In this document: positions 7,918-17,726 of the stretch, piece by piece
How positions within the stretch are numbered: the stretch's first letter is position 1
How the letters are laid out: each line of letters starts with the position of its first letter
Assembly: GCF_001297015.1 (NCBI RefSeq)
Contig: NZ_LIGE01000037.1
Span: 124,001 to 188,000 of the forward strand
Origin: Pseudomonas sp. RIT-PI-r
Lineage (GTDB): Bacteria; Pseudomonadota; Gammaproteobacteria; Pseudomonadales; Pseudomonadaceae
Length of the DNA: 64,000 nt
Direction: 5' to 3'
The notes under the pieces: generated by a model
What the model was told of the DNA's origin: nothing
The model's database searches: none
What the model saw: the letters and a program-made list of their open reading frames with translations, nothing else
Position numbers and translations under genes: made by a program

Positions 7918-9441
7918 ATGACCGTGATCAAGCAAGACGACCTGATTCAGAGCGTTGCCGACGCCCTGCAGTTCATTTCCTATTACCACCCCGTGGATTT
8001 CATCCAGGCGATGCACGAAGCCTACCTGCGCGAAGAATCGCCAGCGGCCCGTGACTCGATGGCGCAAATCCTGATCAACTCGCGCATGTGCGCCACCGGC
8101 CACCGCCCGATCTGCCAGGACACCGGTATCGTCACTGTGTTCGTGCGCGTCGGCATGGACGTGCGTTGGGATGGCGCCACCATGGGCCTGGACGACATGA
8201 TCAACGAAGGCGTACGTCGCGCCTACAAACTGCCGGAAAACGTCCTGCGTGCCTCGATCCTCGCCGACCCGGCGGGCGCTCGGAAAAACACCAAGGACAA
8301 CACCCCTGCCGTGATTCACTACTCCATCGTCCCGGGCAACACCGTGGAAGTGGACGTGGCGGCCAAGGGCGGCGGTTCCGAGAACAAGTCGAAAATGGCC
8401 ATGCTCAACCCGTCCGACTCGATCGTTGACTGGGTATTGAAGACCGTTCCGACCATGGGCGCCGGCTGGTGCCCACCGGGCATGCTCGGCATCGGCATCG
8501 GCGGCACCGCCGAGAAAGCCGCTGTGATGGCCAAGGAAGTGTTGATGGAATCCATCGACATCCACGAGCTGAAAGCCCGTGGCCCACAGAACCGCATCGA
8601 AGAAATGCGTCTGGAGCTGTTCGAGAAGGTCAACCAGTTGGGCATCGGCGCCCAGGGCCTCGGTGGCCTGACCACCGTGCTCGACGTGAAAATCATGGAC
8701 TACCCGACCCACGCCGCCTCGCTGCCGGTGTGCATGATCCCGAACTGCGCTGCCACCCGTCACGCGCACTTCGTGCTCGACGGTACAGGTCCAGCCTCGC
8801 TGGAAGCGCCACCGCTGAACGCCTACCCGGAAATCGTCTGGGAAGCCGGCCCTTCGGCCCGTCGCGTTAATCTCGACACCCTGACCCCGGAAGACGTGCA
8901 GAGCTGGAAGCCGGGCGAAACCGTCCTGCTCAACGGCAAAATGCTCACCGGTCGCGACGCCGCGCACAAGCGCATGGTCGAGATGCTCAACAAGGGTGAA
9001 ACCCTGCCAGTGGATCTGAAAGGCCGCTTCATCTACTACGTCGGCCCGGTTGATCCGGTCGGTGACGAAGTGGTTGGCCCGGCTGGCCCGACCACCGCAA
9101 CGCGGATGGACAAGTTCACCCGGCAGATCCTTGAGCAGACCGGCCTGTTGGGCATGATCGGCAAGTCCGAGCGCGGCCCGACCGCGATCGAAGCGATCAA
9201 GGACAACAAAGCCGTGTACCTGATGGCTGTCGGCGGCGCTGCTTACCTGGTGGCTCAAGCGATCAAGAAGTCGCAAGTGCTGGCGTTTGCCGAACTGGGC
9301 ATGGAAGCGATCTACGAGTTCGAGGTCAAGGACATGCCGGTCACCGTTGCGGTGGACAGCAAAGGTGAGTCGGTGCACATCACCGGTCCTGCGATCTGGC
9401 AACAGAAGATCAGCGAAAGCCTGGCGGTAGAAGTGCAGTAA
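7918..9441 (+). CDS. class I fumarate hydratase
   Basis: Interconverts fumarate and malate in the TCA cycle using an oxygen-sensitive 4Fe-4S cluster. The 507-residue protein has the FumA/FumB-type two-part layout. The alpha-like half carries PICQDTG (C66), the beta-like half starts near residue 330, and VCMIPNC near residue 270 supplies further cluster ligands. GPTTATRMD and AVGGAAYL are further class I motifs in the C-terminal half. GAGGAG lies 8 bases before the ATG at 7918; the frame could start 30 bases earlier but lacks a ribosome site there. The flanking sadC and the downstream terminator at 9460 match a monocistronic gene. P. aeruginosa has the equivalent gene at PA4333. Confidence 0.95.
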   Translation: MTVIKQDDLIQSVADALQFISYYHPVDFIQAMHEAYLREESPAARDSMAQILINSRMCATGHRPICQDTGIVTVFVRVGMDVRWDGATMGLDDMINEGVRRAYKLPENVLRASILADPAGARKNTKDNTPAVIHYSIVPGNTVEVDVAAKGGGSENKSKMAMLNPSDSIVDWVLKTVPTMGAGWCPPGMLGIGIGGTAEKAAVMAKEVLMESIDIHELKARGPQNRIEEMRLELFEKVNQLGIGAQGLGGLTTVLDVKIMDYPTHAASLPVCMIPNCAATRHAHFVLDGTGPASLEAPPLNAYPEIVWEAGPSARRVNLDTLTPEDVQSWKPGETVLLNGKMLTGRDAAHKRMVEMLNKGETLPVDLKGRFIYYVGPVDPVGDEVVGPAGPTTATRMDKFTRQILEQTGLLGMIGKSERGPTAIEAIKDNKAVYLMAVGGAAYLVAQAIKKSQVLAFAELGMEAIYEFEVKDMPVTVAVDSKGESVHITGPAIWQQKISESLAVEVQ

Positions 9442-9459
9442 GCGTTTCGCCGTTTTGAG

Positions 9460-9495
9460 AGGCCAGCCTGTCACGCGACAGGCTGGCCTTTTTTG
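9460..9495 (+). terminator. rho-independent terminator after fumarase
   Basis: A 13-bp stem (AGGCCAGCCTGTC / GACAGGCTGGCCT) with the 4-base loop ACGC is followed by seven Ts, 18 bases after the stop. Confidence 0.92.
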
Positions 9496-9646
9496 TATTC
9501 GCATCGGCAAAAAAACCGCCAATCAATGCTGCTGGAATTCATAGATCCCAGCATAAAGCACCTGTCAGATCTGACAGGTTACCAACTCCCCTTATCTTGA
9601 TAGCGTCTATCCACCTGCGCCCCCGCATTGTGCATTGGATCAGATC

Positions 9647-12600
9647 ATGGCCGATCAAGAGTTGAGCATCGTTACCCCATCGATCGAGAAGAGTTCGACG
9701 ATCGCCACCATCGGAAAAAGCTGGGGCGCGGTAGGTCCGACCGGTGCGGCGTCGTTTGAGCTGCCTATCCCTGCGTCCGCCGGGCGTGGTTGGGACCCAC
9801 AACTGTCATTGACCTACAGCAGCCAGGCCGGTAACGGACCCTTCGGTATCGGCTGGAATCTGGGCATTGGCCAGATCAGCCGTCGCACCCATAAAGGTGT
9901 GCCGCGTTATACCGATCACGACGAAATCATCGGTCACGACGGCGAAGTGTGGATGCCCGAACTGGACGCTGCAGGCGAACTGAAGTCGCGCACCGAGTCG
10001 AGTTACAACGGGGTCGACGTCGGCCCGCACACGGTCGTGCGTTACTGGCCTCGGGTCGAAAGCGACTTCGCTCTGCGCGAACGCTGGCAAGCGGATCCAG
10101 ATCTGCCGCCGTTCTGGTTGATACACGGCGCTGACGGCTCATTGCATGTTTATGGAAAAACCGCGGCCAGCCGCCGTGCGGACCCGGACCCGGCCCCCGA
10201 CAAAGCACTGCGAGTCAGCAGTTGGTTACTCTGCGAAAGCATGAATGCGCGCGGCGAGCACATCTGCTTTGAATACCTGAGCGACGATGATAACGCCGAC
10301 CCAGTGCATGACTACCGCGCCCAGCGCTATCTGCACCGGGTGTTCTACGGTAACGCCAGCGCCAGTGCAGACTTGTACGCGTGGAGCAACGACAATCCTG
10401 CTGACTTGCACTGGCATTTTCACCTGTTGTTCGATTACGGCGAGCGCAGTCGCGACCTGAGCGAAAAACCCGTGTATGACGGCATCGAATTGCAACCCTG
10501 GCTGCAACGCGGTGATCCGTTCTCGACATACGGCCAGGGATTTGAAATCGGCACCCGCAGGACTTGCCAACAAGTTTTGATGTTTCATCACTTCACGCAA
10601 GAAACCGGCTCCCCCCCGACACTCGTCCGACGCTTGTTGCTGGAGTACCGCAACGTCGAACCGGGATGGACCTACAGCCAGATCAGCGCCGCTCACTATC
10701 AGGCCTGGGATGCCGATGGCAGAGTGGAAAATACCCCACCGGTCGAATTCGATTACACAGCGTTCGAGATCAACAAGACCGCGACACGCCTGTTTGCAAC
10801 GGACACCATGCCTGGCATCGATGATGGCGCTAACTATCAATGTGTCGACCTGTACGGCGAAGGCGTTCCGGGGTTTCTCGCACGGTTTGACCAGTGCTGG
10901 TACTACCGCGAACCACAACGCGGCGAGTCAAGCCCGGAAGCCATCGATTATGGCCCTTGGACAGCGCTGCCGGCAGTGCCTGTCGCCAATCGCAGGCAGC
11001 CGGTGCAGCAATGGCTGACCGATCTGACCGGTGATGGACGTCTGGACTGGATCAGCGCGCAACCGGGCAACAGCGGCTTTTTCACATTGAGCGCCGAGCG
11101 CAAATGGGCGCCGTTCAGCACATTCACAACGGTGCCAGTGGAGCTTACCCATACCCTTGCGCAGTTGGGCGATCTGGTCGGCGACGGACTCAGCTCACTG
11201 GCGCTGATAGGCCCACGCGCCGTGCGCCTGTATGCCAATCAACGTGAGGACGGCTTTGCCCGTGCCGAAGACGTCGCCCATGAAATCGATGACGACCGTC
11301 TGCCAGTGTTCAGTAACTCAGCCACGGAGCTGGTGTTTCTGGGCAACATGCTCGGCAGTGACATGAGCGAGCTGTGCCGGATTCGCTACAACGAAATCAA
11401 ATGCTGGCCCAACCTTGGACACGGCAAGTTCGGCAAAGGCCAGGTGATCAGCGCCCTGCCCTTTACGTATGCCGGGTTCAATGCGGCGCAGGTGCGAATA
11501 GCCGATCTCGACGGGTCTGGCGCACCGGCTCTGATCTACCTGAAATCCGACGCTTTCGAGATTTACCGCAATCACGGTGGTAATGGCCTGGAGCAAACAC
11601 CGGTGATTGTTCCGTGGCCGGAAGGCATTCGTTACGACCCGTTGTCCCGAGTGACGCTGGCTGATGCACAGGGCCTGGGCTGCGCCAGTCTGATTCTGAG
11701 CGTTACGCACATTGAACCGCAGCACTGGCGTTATGACTTTGTCGCAGCCAAGCCTTATCTGCTCAATGCCACCAATAACAACATGGGCTGCAGCACTCGT
11801 GTCAGCTATCGCAGTTCCGCACAGGCATGGCTTGATGAAAAAAGCGAACGACTGGCAAAACAACCGCTTGTCGCTCCTGCCTGCTACCTGCCTTTTCCCG
11901 TGCAGGTGGTCAATCAGCAATTGCAGGAAGACGAGGTCACCGGCAACCGCACAATGCAAATGACCGAATACCGTCACGGCGTCTATGACGGTCGGGAGCG
12001 CGAGTTTCGCGGCTTCGGCCGGATCCAGCACACCGACAGCGAAAGCGCGACGGGAAATGATGAGGTCGGCTTCACCGCACCGGTCCGGGTGTGTACCTGG
12101 TTTCACACCGGGCAATCCATGACCGCACCCCGCGAAGGCTACTTCACGGAAGATTCCGAGGCCGTGGCACTGGGTGGCACCTTGTACAGCCGCTATCACC
12201 ACGGCGATGAATACGATGAGCCGGTGACCCCGCCCGACGCCGATACCGAATATGAAATTGCCCGGGCACTGGCGGGGTCGATCATCCGCAGCGAAACCTA
12301 TGCCGCCGACGATGATTCGCTCCTGCCATATACAGTCCAAGAGCATCGCTATCTGGTGCGTGAAGTACGCCCCCGAGGTGAGCATGATCCCGCAGCCGTG
12401 CTGTTGCCACTGGCACTGGAACACATCAGTTATGCCTACGATCGCTTCATCAACGACCCACAATGCCGGCACGAGATCACCTTGCGTCGTAACCGTTACG
12501 GCCTGCCGACTCATGCTCTCACGGTCAGTTATGCACGCCGCCGCGACCCGACGGATACGCCGCCCTTTACTGACCCGGATGAACAGCAATGGTGGCTCGA

Positions 12601-14131
12601 TGCGCATGATCAGGCCCAGCAGTCTTACTACCTGAGCGAGGCCCGCGCACGCTACATCGACCTCGATGCAAACCCGCAGCAATGGCGGTTGGGGATGCCG
12701 TGGCAGCAACGCAACAATGCCCTGGTATTGCCCAAAGGGGAGCTCCCCACAGGCCTGAACCCGCAACAGATCGGTTACGAGGCGTTGAACGCGCATCTGG
12801 ACTCAGTCCACTGGAATACCGGGCGAGTACTGACGATGCAGTCAATACAGCGTTATCTCAAGAGTGCAGACATGTCGCCGCTGCCCGAGGGGCAGAGTGA
12901 TTTCGAAGCGCTGGTCGCGCCGCTGGAACTGGCACAGATGGACAGGACCGCCCTGGACGCTTACGGCGATCTGCCAGACTTCGACATTCGGGCGGCGTTG
13001 AAGGAAATCGGCTACACGGCGATGACGCCCCTGTTCGAACCTGCGCCCCTGCCGGAGGCAGAAGAGAATCTCTGGTCCTCGCATTACGGCTACGCGCAAT
13101 ACGCAGGTCCCGACAGTTTCTATAAAGTCCTCAAGTACCGTGAAACCCTCAGCCACGGCTGGACGACGGCGCAATATGATGACTACTGCCTGGCAATCAA
13201 CCGCGTCGAACTGCCGGACAAGTGCACGACCCGGATCATCTATGACTATCACGCGTTACAGCCAACCTGCATCGTCGATGCCAATGAAAACCTTCAGGAA
13301 GCGCTTTACGAACCGTTCGGCCAACCGCTGGCCACCAGTTTTCACGGCACCGAAAACGGCATTGCCGTTGGTTTCCATTCCCTGAGCGAATACCAGCGCC
13401 CGGTGGATTATCGCCCGGACGCAGCAATCGAGAACCCGGCGGCGGCCGTGCAAAAAGCCGCCAGCACTTTGCGCAAGGATCTGTTCAGCTGGATGGGCCA
13501 GCTCCCGCCTGATACAGAAGAGGCAAGCCAATGGATTGCGCAAGGTTACATTCTGCCCAGTGGACATATTCGTGCCAGCGCGCGCCAGCGCCTGCAACAC
13601 GGCGCAGGCCTTTCCCGCGCAGAACAAGTCTTGAGCCAGCTCGTTGCCAGTGCTCGCCGTGAACCGGTGCACAGCGTTTTGCTGAGTGCCGACCGCTATC
13701 CCCATGACGACGTCCCGGCACAGATACAGATCATCAAGGCTTGTGTGGACGGTTTCGGCCGCGCGCTGCAAACCCAGCAGCTTGTCGCTCCTGGCCAGGC
13801 GTATGAGGTGACCGACGAGGGCGCGCTGACACTTGATCGCGGTGAGCTGCGCGAGGTCTTTGCCGAGTCGCGCTGGCGCATCAGCGAACGGGTCGAATAC
13901 AACAACAAAGGCCTGGCAGTGCGGCAATTCCGGCCGTTCTTTGCCGATACCCATGGCTACGTCAACGATGTTTCCCTGCGCGAGCACGGCTATTTCGATC
14001 AGCAGTTCTACGACCCCATGGGCCGGCCGGTCAAACTGATCAATGCCAAGGGCGATTTTTCCCGTGAGACCTATCATCCCTGGTATCAGACCAGTGAAGA
14101 CTTCAACGACACCGACGGGTCGGACGCATGA
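9647..14131 (+). CDS. Tc toxin complex TcB component (SpvB-type N-terminus)
   Basis: A 1494-residue Tc toxin B subunit, a normal length for the family. Residues about 5-300 form the SpvB-type domain (GPTGAASFELPIP, LSLTYSSQAGNGPFGIGWNL). Next comes a beta-propeller-like part with FG-GAP/VCBS-type loops (DLTGDGRLDWIS, DLVGDGLSSLALIG, DLDGSGAPALIYL), then the TcdB mid domains around residues 640-1050. In known Tc toxins TcB and TcC together form a hollow cocoon that holds the cleaved toxic tail of TcC and docks on a TcA pore. The ATG at 9647 has GGAT 6 bases upstream; an in-frame TTG at 9635 was rejected. The next ORF overlaps its stop by 4 bases (ATGA), so the toxin genes form one operon. No TcA is in the window. 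Confidence 0.93.
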   Translation: MADQELSIVTPSIEKSSTIATIGKSWGAVGPTGAASFELPIPASAGRGWDPQLSLTYSSQAGNGPFGIGWNLGIGQISRRTHKGVPRYTDHDEIIGHDGEVWMPELDAAGELKSRTESSYNGVDVGPHTVVRYWPRVESDFALRERWQADPDLPPFWLIHGADGSLHVYGKTAASRRADPDPAPDKALRVSSWLLCESMNARGEHICFEYLSDDDNADPVHDYRAQRYLHRVFYGNASASADLYAWSNDNPADLHWHFHLLFDYGERSRDLSEKPVYDGIELQPWLQRGDPFSTYGQGFEIGTRRTCQQVLMFHHFTQETGSPPTLVRRLLLEYRNVEPGWTYSQISAAHYQAWDADGRVENTPPVEFDYTAFEINKTATRLFATDTMPGIDDGANYQCVDLYGEGVPGFLARFDQCWYYREPQRGESSPEAIDYGPWTALPAVPVANRRQPVQQWLTDLTGDGRLDWISAQPGNSGFFTLSAERKWAPFSTFTTVPVELTHTLAQLGDLVGDGLSSLALIGPRAVRLYANQREDGFARAEDVAHEIDDDRLPVFSNSATELVFLGNMLGSDMSELCRIRYNEIKCWPNLGHGKFGKGQVISALPFTYAGFNAAQVRIADLDGSGAPALIYLKSDAFEIYRNHGGNGLEQTPVIVPWPEGIRYDPLSRVTLADAQGLGCASLILSVTHIEPQHWRYDFVAAKPYLLNATNNNMGCSTRVSYRSSAQAWLDEKSERLAKQPLVAPACYLPFPVQVVNQQLQEDEVTGNRTMQMTEYRHGVYDGREREFRGFGRIQHTDSESATGNDEVGFTAPVRVCTWFHTGQSMTAPREGYFTEDSEAVALGGTLYSRYHHGDEYDEPVTPPDADTEYEIARALAGSIIRSETYAADDDSLLPYTVQEHRYLVREVRPRGEHDPAAVLLPLALEHISYAYDRFINDPQCRHEITLRRNRYGLPTHALTVSYARRRDPTDTPPFTDPDEQQWWLDAHDQAQQSYYLSEARARYIDLDANPQQWRLGMPWQQRNNALVLPKGELPTGLNPQQIGYEALNAHLDSVHWNTGRVLTMQSIQRYLKSADMSPLPEGQSDFEALVAPLELAQMDRTALDAYGDLPDFDIRAALKEIGYTAMTPLFEPAPLPEAEENLWSSHYGYAQYAGPDSFYKVLKYRETLSHGWTTAQYDDYCLAINRVELPDKCTTRIIYDYHALQPTCIVDANENLQEALYEPFGQPLATSFHGTENGIAVGFHSLSEYQRPVDYRPDAAIENPAAAVQKAASTLRKDLFSWMGQLPPDTEEASQWIAQGYILPSGHIRASARQRLQHGAGLSRAEQVLSQLVASARREPVHSVLLSADRYPHDDVPAQIQIIKACVDGFGRALQTQQLVAPGQAYEVTDEGALTLDRGELREVFAESRWRISERVEYNNKGLAVRQFRPFFADTHGYVNDVSLREHGYFDQQFYDPMGRPVKLINAKGDFSRETYHPWYQTSEDFNDTDGSDA

Positions 14132-14760
14132 TCGCCAGTGTCGCCTGGCGTACGCCATCACTCATCGTCAGTGATGGCTGCGGCTTGCCGGTGCGACAGA
14201 TTGCTTACTTGCGTACGTTTGCCGGTGACACGGCCGAAGTGCTGGTTTCGCGTCGCCAGCATGACTTGAATGGCGAACCGCTCGATGTCCGAAGCGTCGA
14301 TGCTGGCAGGCGCCTGACATTGCCCGGGCTGGCCGGTGAGGCACTTGAGCGTTGGGATGAGCGCGGCAACCATTGGCGAAGCACGCAACTGCGTTACGAC
14401 GTTGCCGGACAGCTCAACTTCAATGAGGCCGAGGAAGGCTTGTCATCGCTGAAACTGGCGAAAATCCGCAGCACCCTTGATGAACTCGATGCGATGGTCA
14501 CGCGATTGACCGTAACCACCAACACCGCGTTTGCCGAATTGGGGATCAACGAGTTTTACGATGAACAACACGCAATGCGCGACTACATGATCGATCTGGC
14601 ACTGAACCGGATCGGCACGGCAAAGGCGAGAACATTACGCCAGTCTGACGCGGCACGGATTGCGGGAAACGCCCGCGATAGCGTTGGGGGCGCTCGAGAT
14701 CTGCTGAGCCTGTATCAGACGAAAGTCCCCGCCATTCGTAATCGGTATCGGGGCAAATGA
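14128..14760 (+). CDS. mini TcC-like chimera: TcC N-terminus joined to a unique helical C-terminus
   Basis: A 210-residue ORF starting within the stop of tcB (ATGA). Residues 1-48 align with the start of the full TcC downstream: WRTP near residue 7, GLPVR, YLRT.AG and the shared HDLN. About 37 TcC residues are then missing, and the match resumes over SVDAG...LPGLA.E.L..WD.RGNHWR (about residues 53-84). A single RHS-like YDVAGQL follows. From residue about 100 the protein is unrelated to its neighbour: roughly 110 residues that look helical (LAKIRSTLDELDAMVTRL, MRDYMIDLALNRI) ending in a basic tail, RNRYRGK. The whole RHS shell and autoprotease core are absent, so it cannot enclose cargo alone. 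It may be a deletion remnant of a duplicated tccC, or a small protein using the TcC N-terminus to dock on TcB. The frame is intact and tightly coupled to both neighbours. Confidence 0.75.
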   Translation: MIASVAWRTPSLIVSDGCGLPVRQIAYLRTFAGDTAEVLVSRRQHDLNGEPLDVRSVDAGRRLTLPGLAGEALERWDERGNHWRSTQLRYDVAGQLNFNEAEEGLSSLKLAKIRSTLDELDAMVTRLTVTTNTAFAELGINEFYDEQHAMRDYMIDLALNRIGTAKARTLRQSDAARIAGNARDSVGGARDLLSLYQTKVPAIRNRYRGK

Positions 14761-14801
14761 CTTGCACAGTGCTGATGCCCGCCGGGCATGGGGCGTCTGA
14801 C

Positions 14802-17648
14802 ATGAGCGCCAGCCCCCACTGGCGTACTCCGCGATTGCACGTCATCGACAACCGCGGCTTGCCAGTGCGTATCGTGGAGTACTTGCGCACTGCGGCAGGC
14901 AAAACCAGTCAATCGCTCATCACTCGCCAAGTGCATGACCTCAACTCACGGATATCGGCACAGTGGGATCCGCGTCTGTTCGGCATCGCGTCGAAAGCCA
15001 ACATCCACACCGTTCATGGGCTGGCCGGCAGCCCGCTGAAAATCGACAGCGTCGATGCCGGCTGGCGCGTGAGCCTTCCCGGGCTGGCAGATGAAGTACT
15101 GCAAAGCTGGGATCAGCGCGGCAACCACTGGCGCTACCGCTACGACGCGTTGCTGCGGCCGGTTGAAGTGATCGAGAACGGAAAAATCCAACGTGAACAA
15201 TTCACCTATGGCGATCACAACGCCAACGCCGCACATAATCTGCGTGGGCAATTGCTGACATTGCAGGAACCTTGCGGCCTGTCGACCTGGCCGAGTTTCA
15301 GTCTGCTCGGCCAACCGCAGGTGCAGATCAGGACCTTCGACGATGGCATCGGGTATTGCAGCGCAGAGACTTACGGCCCACTGAACCAGACACTGACGCA
15401 AACCGATGCCGGTGGTCATCGACAAAACCTGCACTATGACCTTGCCGGGTACCTCAGGCAGGTGACGCTTTTGCGCCACGGTGAAAGCGAGCTGCAGCCA
15501 GTCTGGCTGGATATGCAGTACAACGCGGCCGGACAGCTCATCGAACAGCGCGCCGCCAGTGACATGCTCAGTTGCTGGCATTACGACCCGCGCGATGGAC
15601 GGCTGAACCGCTCACACGCTTCGATTCCCGGACAGGCTGCGCGGCAACATCTGGCGTATGCCTATGACCCTGCCGGAAACGTATTGCACATCAAGGATCT
15701 GACCTTTCAGCCCGTGTACTTCGCCAACCAACTCATCGACGGCGAGCGGCATTTCGAATATGACTCACTCTACCGCTTGATCCGCGCCAGCGGCCATGAT
15801 GCCTCCCCGGCCAGCGAACTGCCCGGTCGTCCGCTGCCAAGCGACCCGCAAAACCTGCGCAATTACACCCAGCACTTTGATTACGATCAAGGCAATAACC
15901 TGACTCGACTGGTGCACGCGCGCGAAGTCGGCGGCTACACGCGGCAGATGCTCATCGATCCTGCGAGCAACCGTGCCCTGCGTTGGAAAGAAGCAGATCC
16001 ACCCCCCGATTTCGCCACGTTTTTCGACGCCCACGGCAACCAGCGAAAACTCCAGCACGGTGCTGCTCTGCTCTGGAACACGCAAGACCAGTTATGCCAG
16101 GTGACACTGCTCGAACATGCCAATGGACTGGCGGATGATTGTGAAGTCTATGTCTACAGTCAGGGCGAGCGCGTCGGCAAACGCCACGAAACCCATACCG
16201 CCCGTGCAACGCATTATCTTCAGGTGCGTTACCTGCCAGGCCTGGAAATTCGTACCCGCGATAACGGCGAAGAACTGCATGTCATTTCCCTGCCCGGCAA
16301 CGTGCGCTGTCTGCACGGGCGGAAAAACCCCCCCGCCAGTGTCGAAAACAATCAGCTGCGTTACAGCCTCGACGATCATCTCGGTTCAAGCATGATCGAG
16401 GTTGACCAACTCGGCCGGCTCATCAGCCGCGAAACCTACTATCCGTTCGGCGGTACGGCGCTTTGGCTACCCGTTTCAAGCACGCTGGTGGACTACAAGA
16501 CTGTGCGCTACAGCGGCAAGGAAATGGACGTCAGCGGCCTGTATTACTACGGCAGGCGCTATTACGCCCCCTGGCTGCAGCGCTGGATCAGTGCCGACCC
16601 GGCGGGAGATGTCGACGGACTGAATTTTTATGCGTTCGTGGGCAACGATCCGATCGGCAACATTGACCTTGAAGGAACCAGCAGGTGGCCAAGCAAGGCG
16701 GCACTGGATGAAGGGCTGCGCAAAATGGCCGCCTCGAGTCTCGAAGGCGATGAACGCCGGCGCCAGCGCAACGCCCCCGGCCGGGCCAGACAATCACTTT
16801 CAAAAGCGATCGATCGACACCTGAATATCCTCGCCATCTCGCTGCGGCGTGGCGTCGATGCGCAACAGCAGATTCTCAATCACCGCTCGAGCGCCGACTT
16901 CGCGGTTTCGTCCTTGCGTCGGGGCGCTGTACACCTCACCGGACAAGTCGTTTCCTATGGTGCCGGAATTGCCGTCGGCATCGGCGCCCAGGCCTTGGGG
17001 GCTGTCGCTCCGGGGGCGGGAAATGTGGTGGGGATCGCCATGGGATTCGGCGCGAAAAAAATCGTCAGTGCCCTATGGGATTATGCGGCGGAACGCACCG
17101 GAGCCAGTGCCTCGATCAAGTTCAAGGCCAGCCGCGTGTCGATGGAAAAAATCATCCTGAAAGCCGAATACAAAACCATGTCAGCCATCGATTACATCCA
17201 GCAGAAATATTCAAAAATGCTGCCCGACACTCGAAAAGGCGGATTGAAGGGTCTCAAGGAAGCAACCGGCACGGCCATCGGTCTGGCAGCCAAATCATTA
17301 GCGCCCAACGCAGCGAGTGAAATCAGCGCGACTGCCAGTACCGTGCTCGGCGCCGTGGAAATATTCCATGAAATGGCAGGGGGCAGTGGTGAACTTTCGG
17401 CAGAGAAAATCGCCAAGGGCGATCGTAACCTGACAAACCTGATCGGCGCGTTGAATAGCAATCTGGCCGAGATTACCTCGCAATTTGCCACGACAGGCGT
17501 CAGCGCCATGAACACCTTCAGTTTCTTCGGCGAGAGCGCTGGCGATTCGGTCGAAAGCCTGACCCAGGCGACTCGCTCGGTGATCAGCGAACTGACCTAC
17601 GCGCGAACGATGCTGCGTTCCCACTCGCGAAAATTCGCTCAGGTCTGA
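14802..17648 (+). CDS. Tc toxin complex TcC component (RHS-repeat toxin) with unusual C-terminal region
   Basis: A 948-residue TcC subunit. Residues 1-560 hold YD-type RHS repeats that complete the cocoon with TcB. The conserved RHS-associated core is at about 579-620 (GLYYYGRRYYAPWLQRW, then SADPAGDVDG with Asp at 599 and 603). It ends at FVGNDPIGNIDLEG. This core is the aspartic autoprotease that releases the hypervariable tail. The tail, residues about 626-948, is some 320 residues long. It includes a basic helical start (RRRQRNAPGRARQS), a Gly/Ala-rich hydrophobic stretch around 717-751 (IAVGIGAQALGAVAPGAG) and a helical end. I do not recognise its activity. I chose ATG 14802 (MSASPHWRTP) because it matches the start of the mini-TcC and has GGGGCG upstream. 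ATG 14757, overlapping the previous stop, would add 15 residues. Confidence 0.9.
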   Translation: MSASPHWRTPRLHVIDNRGLPVRIVEYLRTAAGKTSQSLITRQVHDLNSRISAQWDPRLFGIASKANIHTVHGLAGSPLKIDSVDAGWRVSLPGLADEVLQSWDQRGNHWRYRYDALLRPVEVIENGKIQREQFTYGDHNANAAHNLRGQLLTLQEPCGLSTWPSFSLLGQPQVQIRTFDDGIGYCSAETYGPLNQTLTQTDAGGHRQNLHYDLAGYLRQVTLLRHGESELQPVWLDMQYNAAGQLIEQRAASDMLSCWHYDPRDGRLNRSHASIPGQAARQHLAYAYDPAGNVLHIKDLTFQPVYFANQLIDGERHFEYDSLYRLIRASGHDASPASELPGRPLPSDPQNLRNYTQHFDYDQGNNLTRLVHAREVGGYTRQMLIDPASNRALRWKEADPPPDFATFFDAHGNQRKLQHGAALLWNTQDQLCQVTLLEHANGLADDCEVYVYSQGERVGKRHETHTARATHYLQVRYLPGLEIRTRDNGEELHVISLPGNVRCLHGRKNPPASVENNQLRYSLDDHLGSSMIEVDQLGRLISRETYYPFGGTALWLPVSSTLVDYKTVRYSGKEMDVSGLYYYGRRYYAPWLQRWISADPAGDVDGLNFYAFVGNDPIGNIDLEGTSRWPSKAALDEGLRKMAASSLEGDERRRQRNAPGRARQSLSKAIDRHLNILAISLRRGVDAQQQILNHRSSADFAVSSLRRGAVHLTGQVVSYGAGIAVGIGAQALGAVAPGAGNVVGIAMGFGAKKIVSALWDYAAERTGASASIKFKASRVSMEKIILKAEYKTMSAIDYIQQKYSKMLPDTRKGGLKGLKEATGTAIGLAAKSLAPNAASEISATASTVLGAVEIFHEMAGGSGELSAEKIAKGDRNLTNLIGALNSNLAEITSQFATTGVSAMNTFSFFGESAGDSVESLTQATRSVISELTYARTMLRSHSRKFAQV

Positions 17649-17726
17649 TCGGCTAACGAGTCATTCGGGAAGGATCGCCGGCCCCATGCTATCGTGCCGG
17701 CCCGTCCCTTTATCCATTAGCCCAGC

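Noticed and set aside
7534..9522. 662-codon minus-strand frame across fumarase
   Set aside because: Antisense shadow; it also runs through the repeat element and lacks domain motifs.
11318..12796. 492-codon minus-strand frame inside tcB
   Set aside because: Antisense of the TcB gene; no recognisable domain.
14757..14801. upstream ATG of tccC (15 extra residues)
   Set aside because: The extra residues do not match the start of the mini-TcC, and the ATG at 14802 has a better upstream site; kept only as an alternative.
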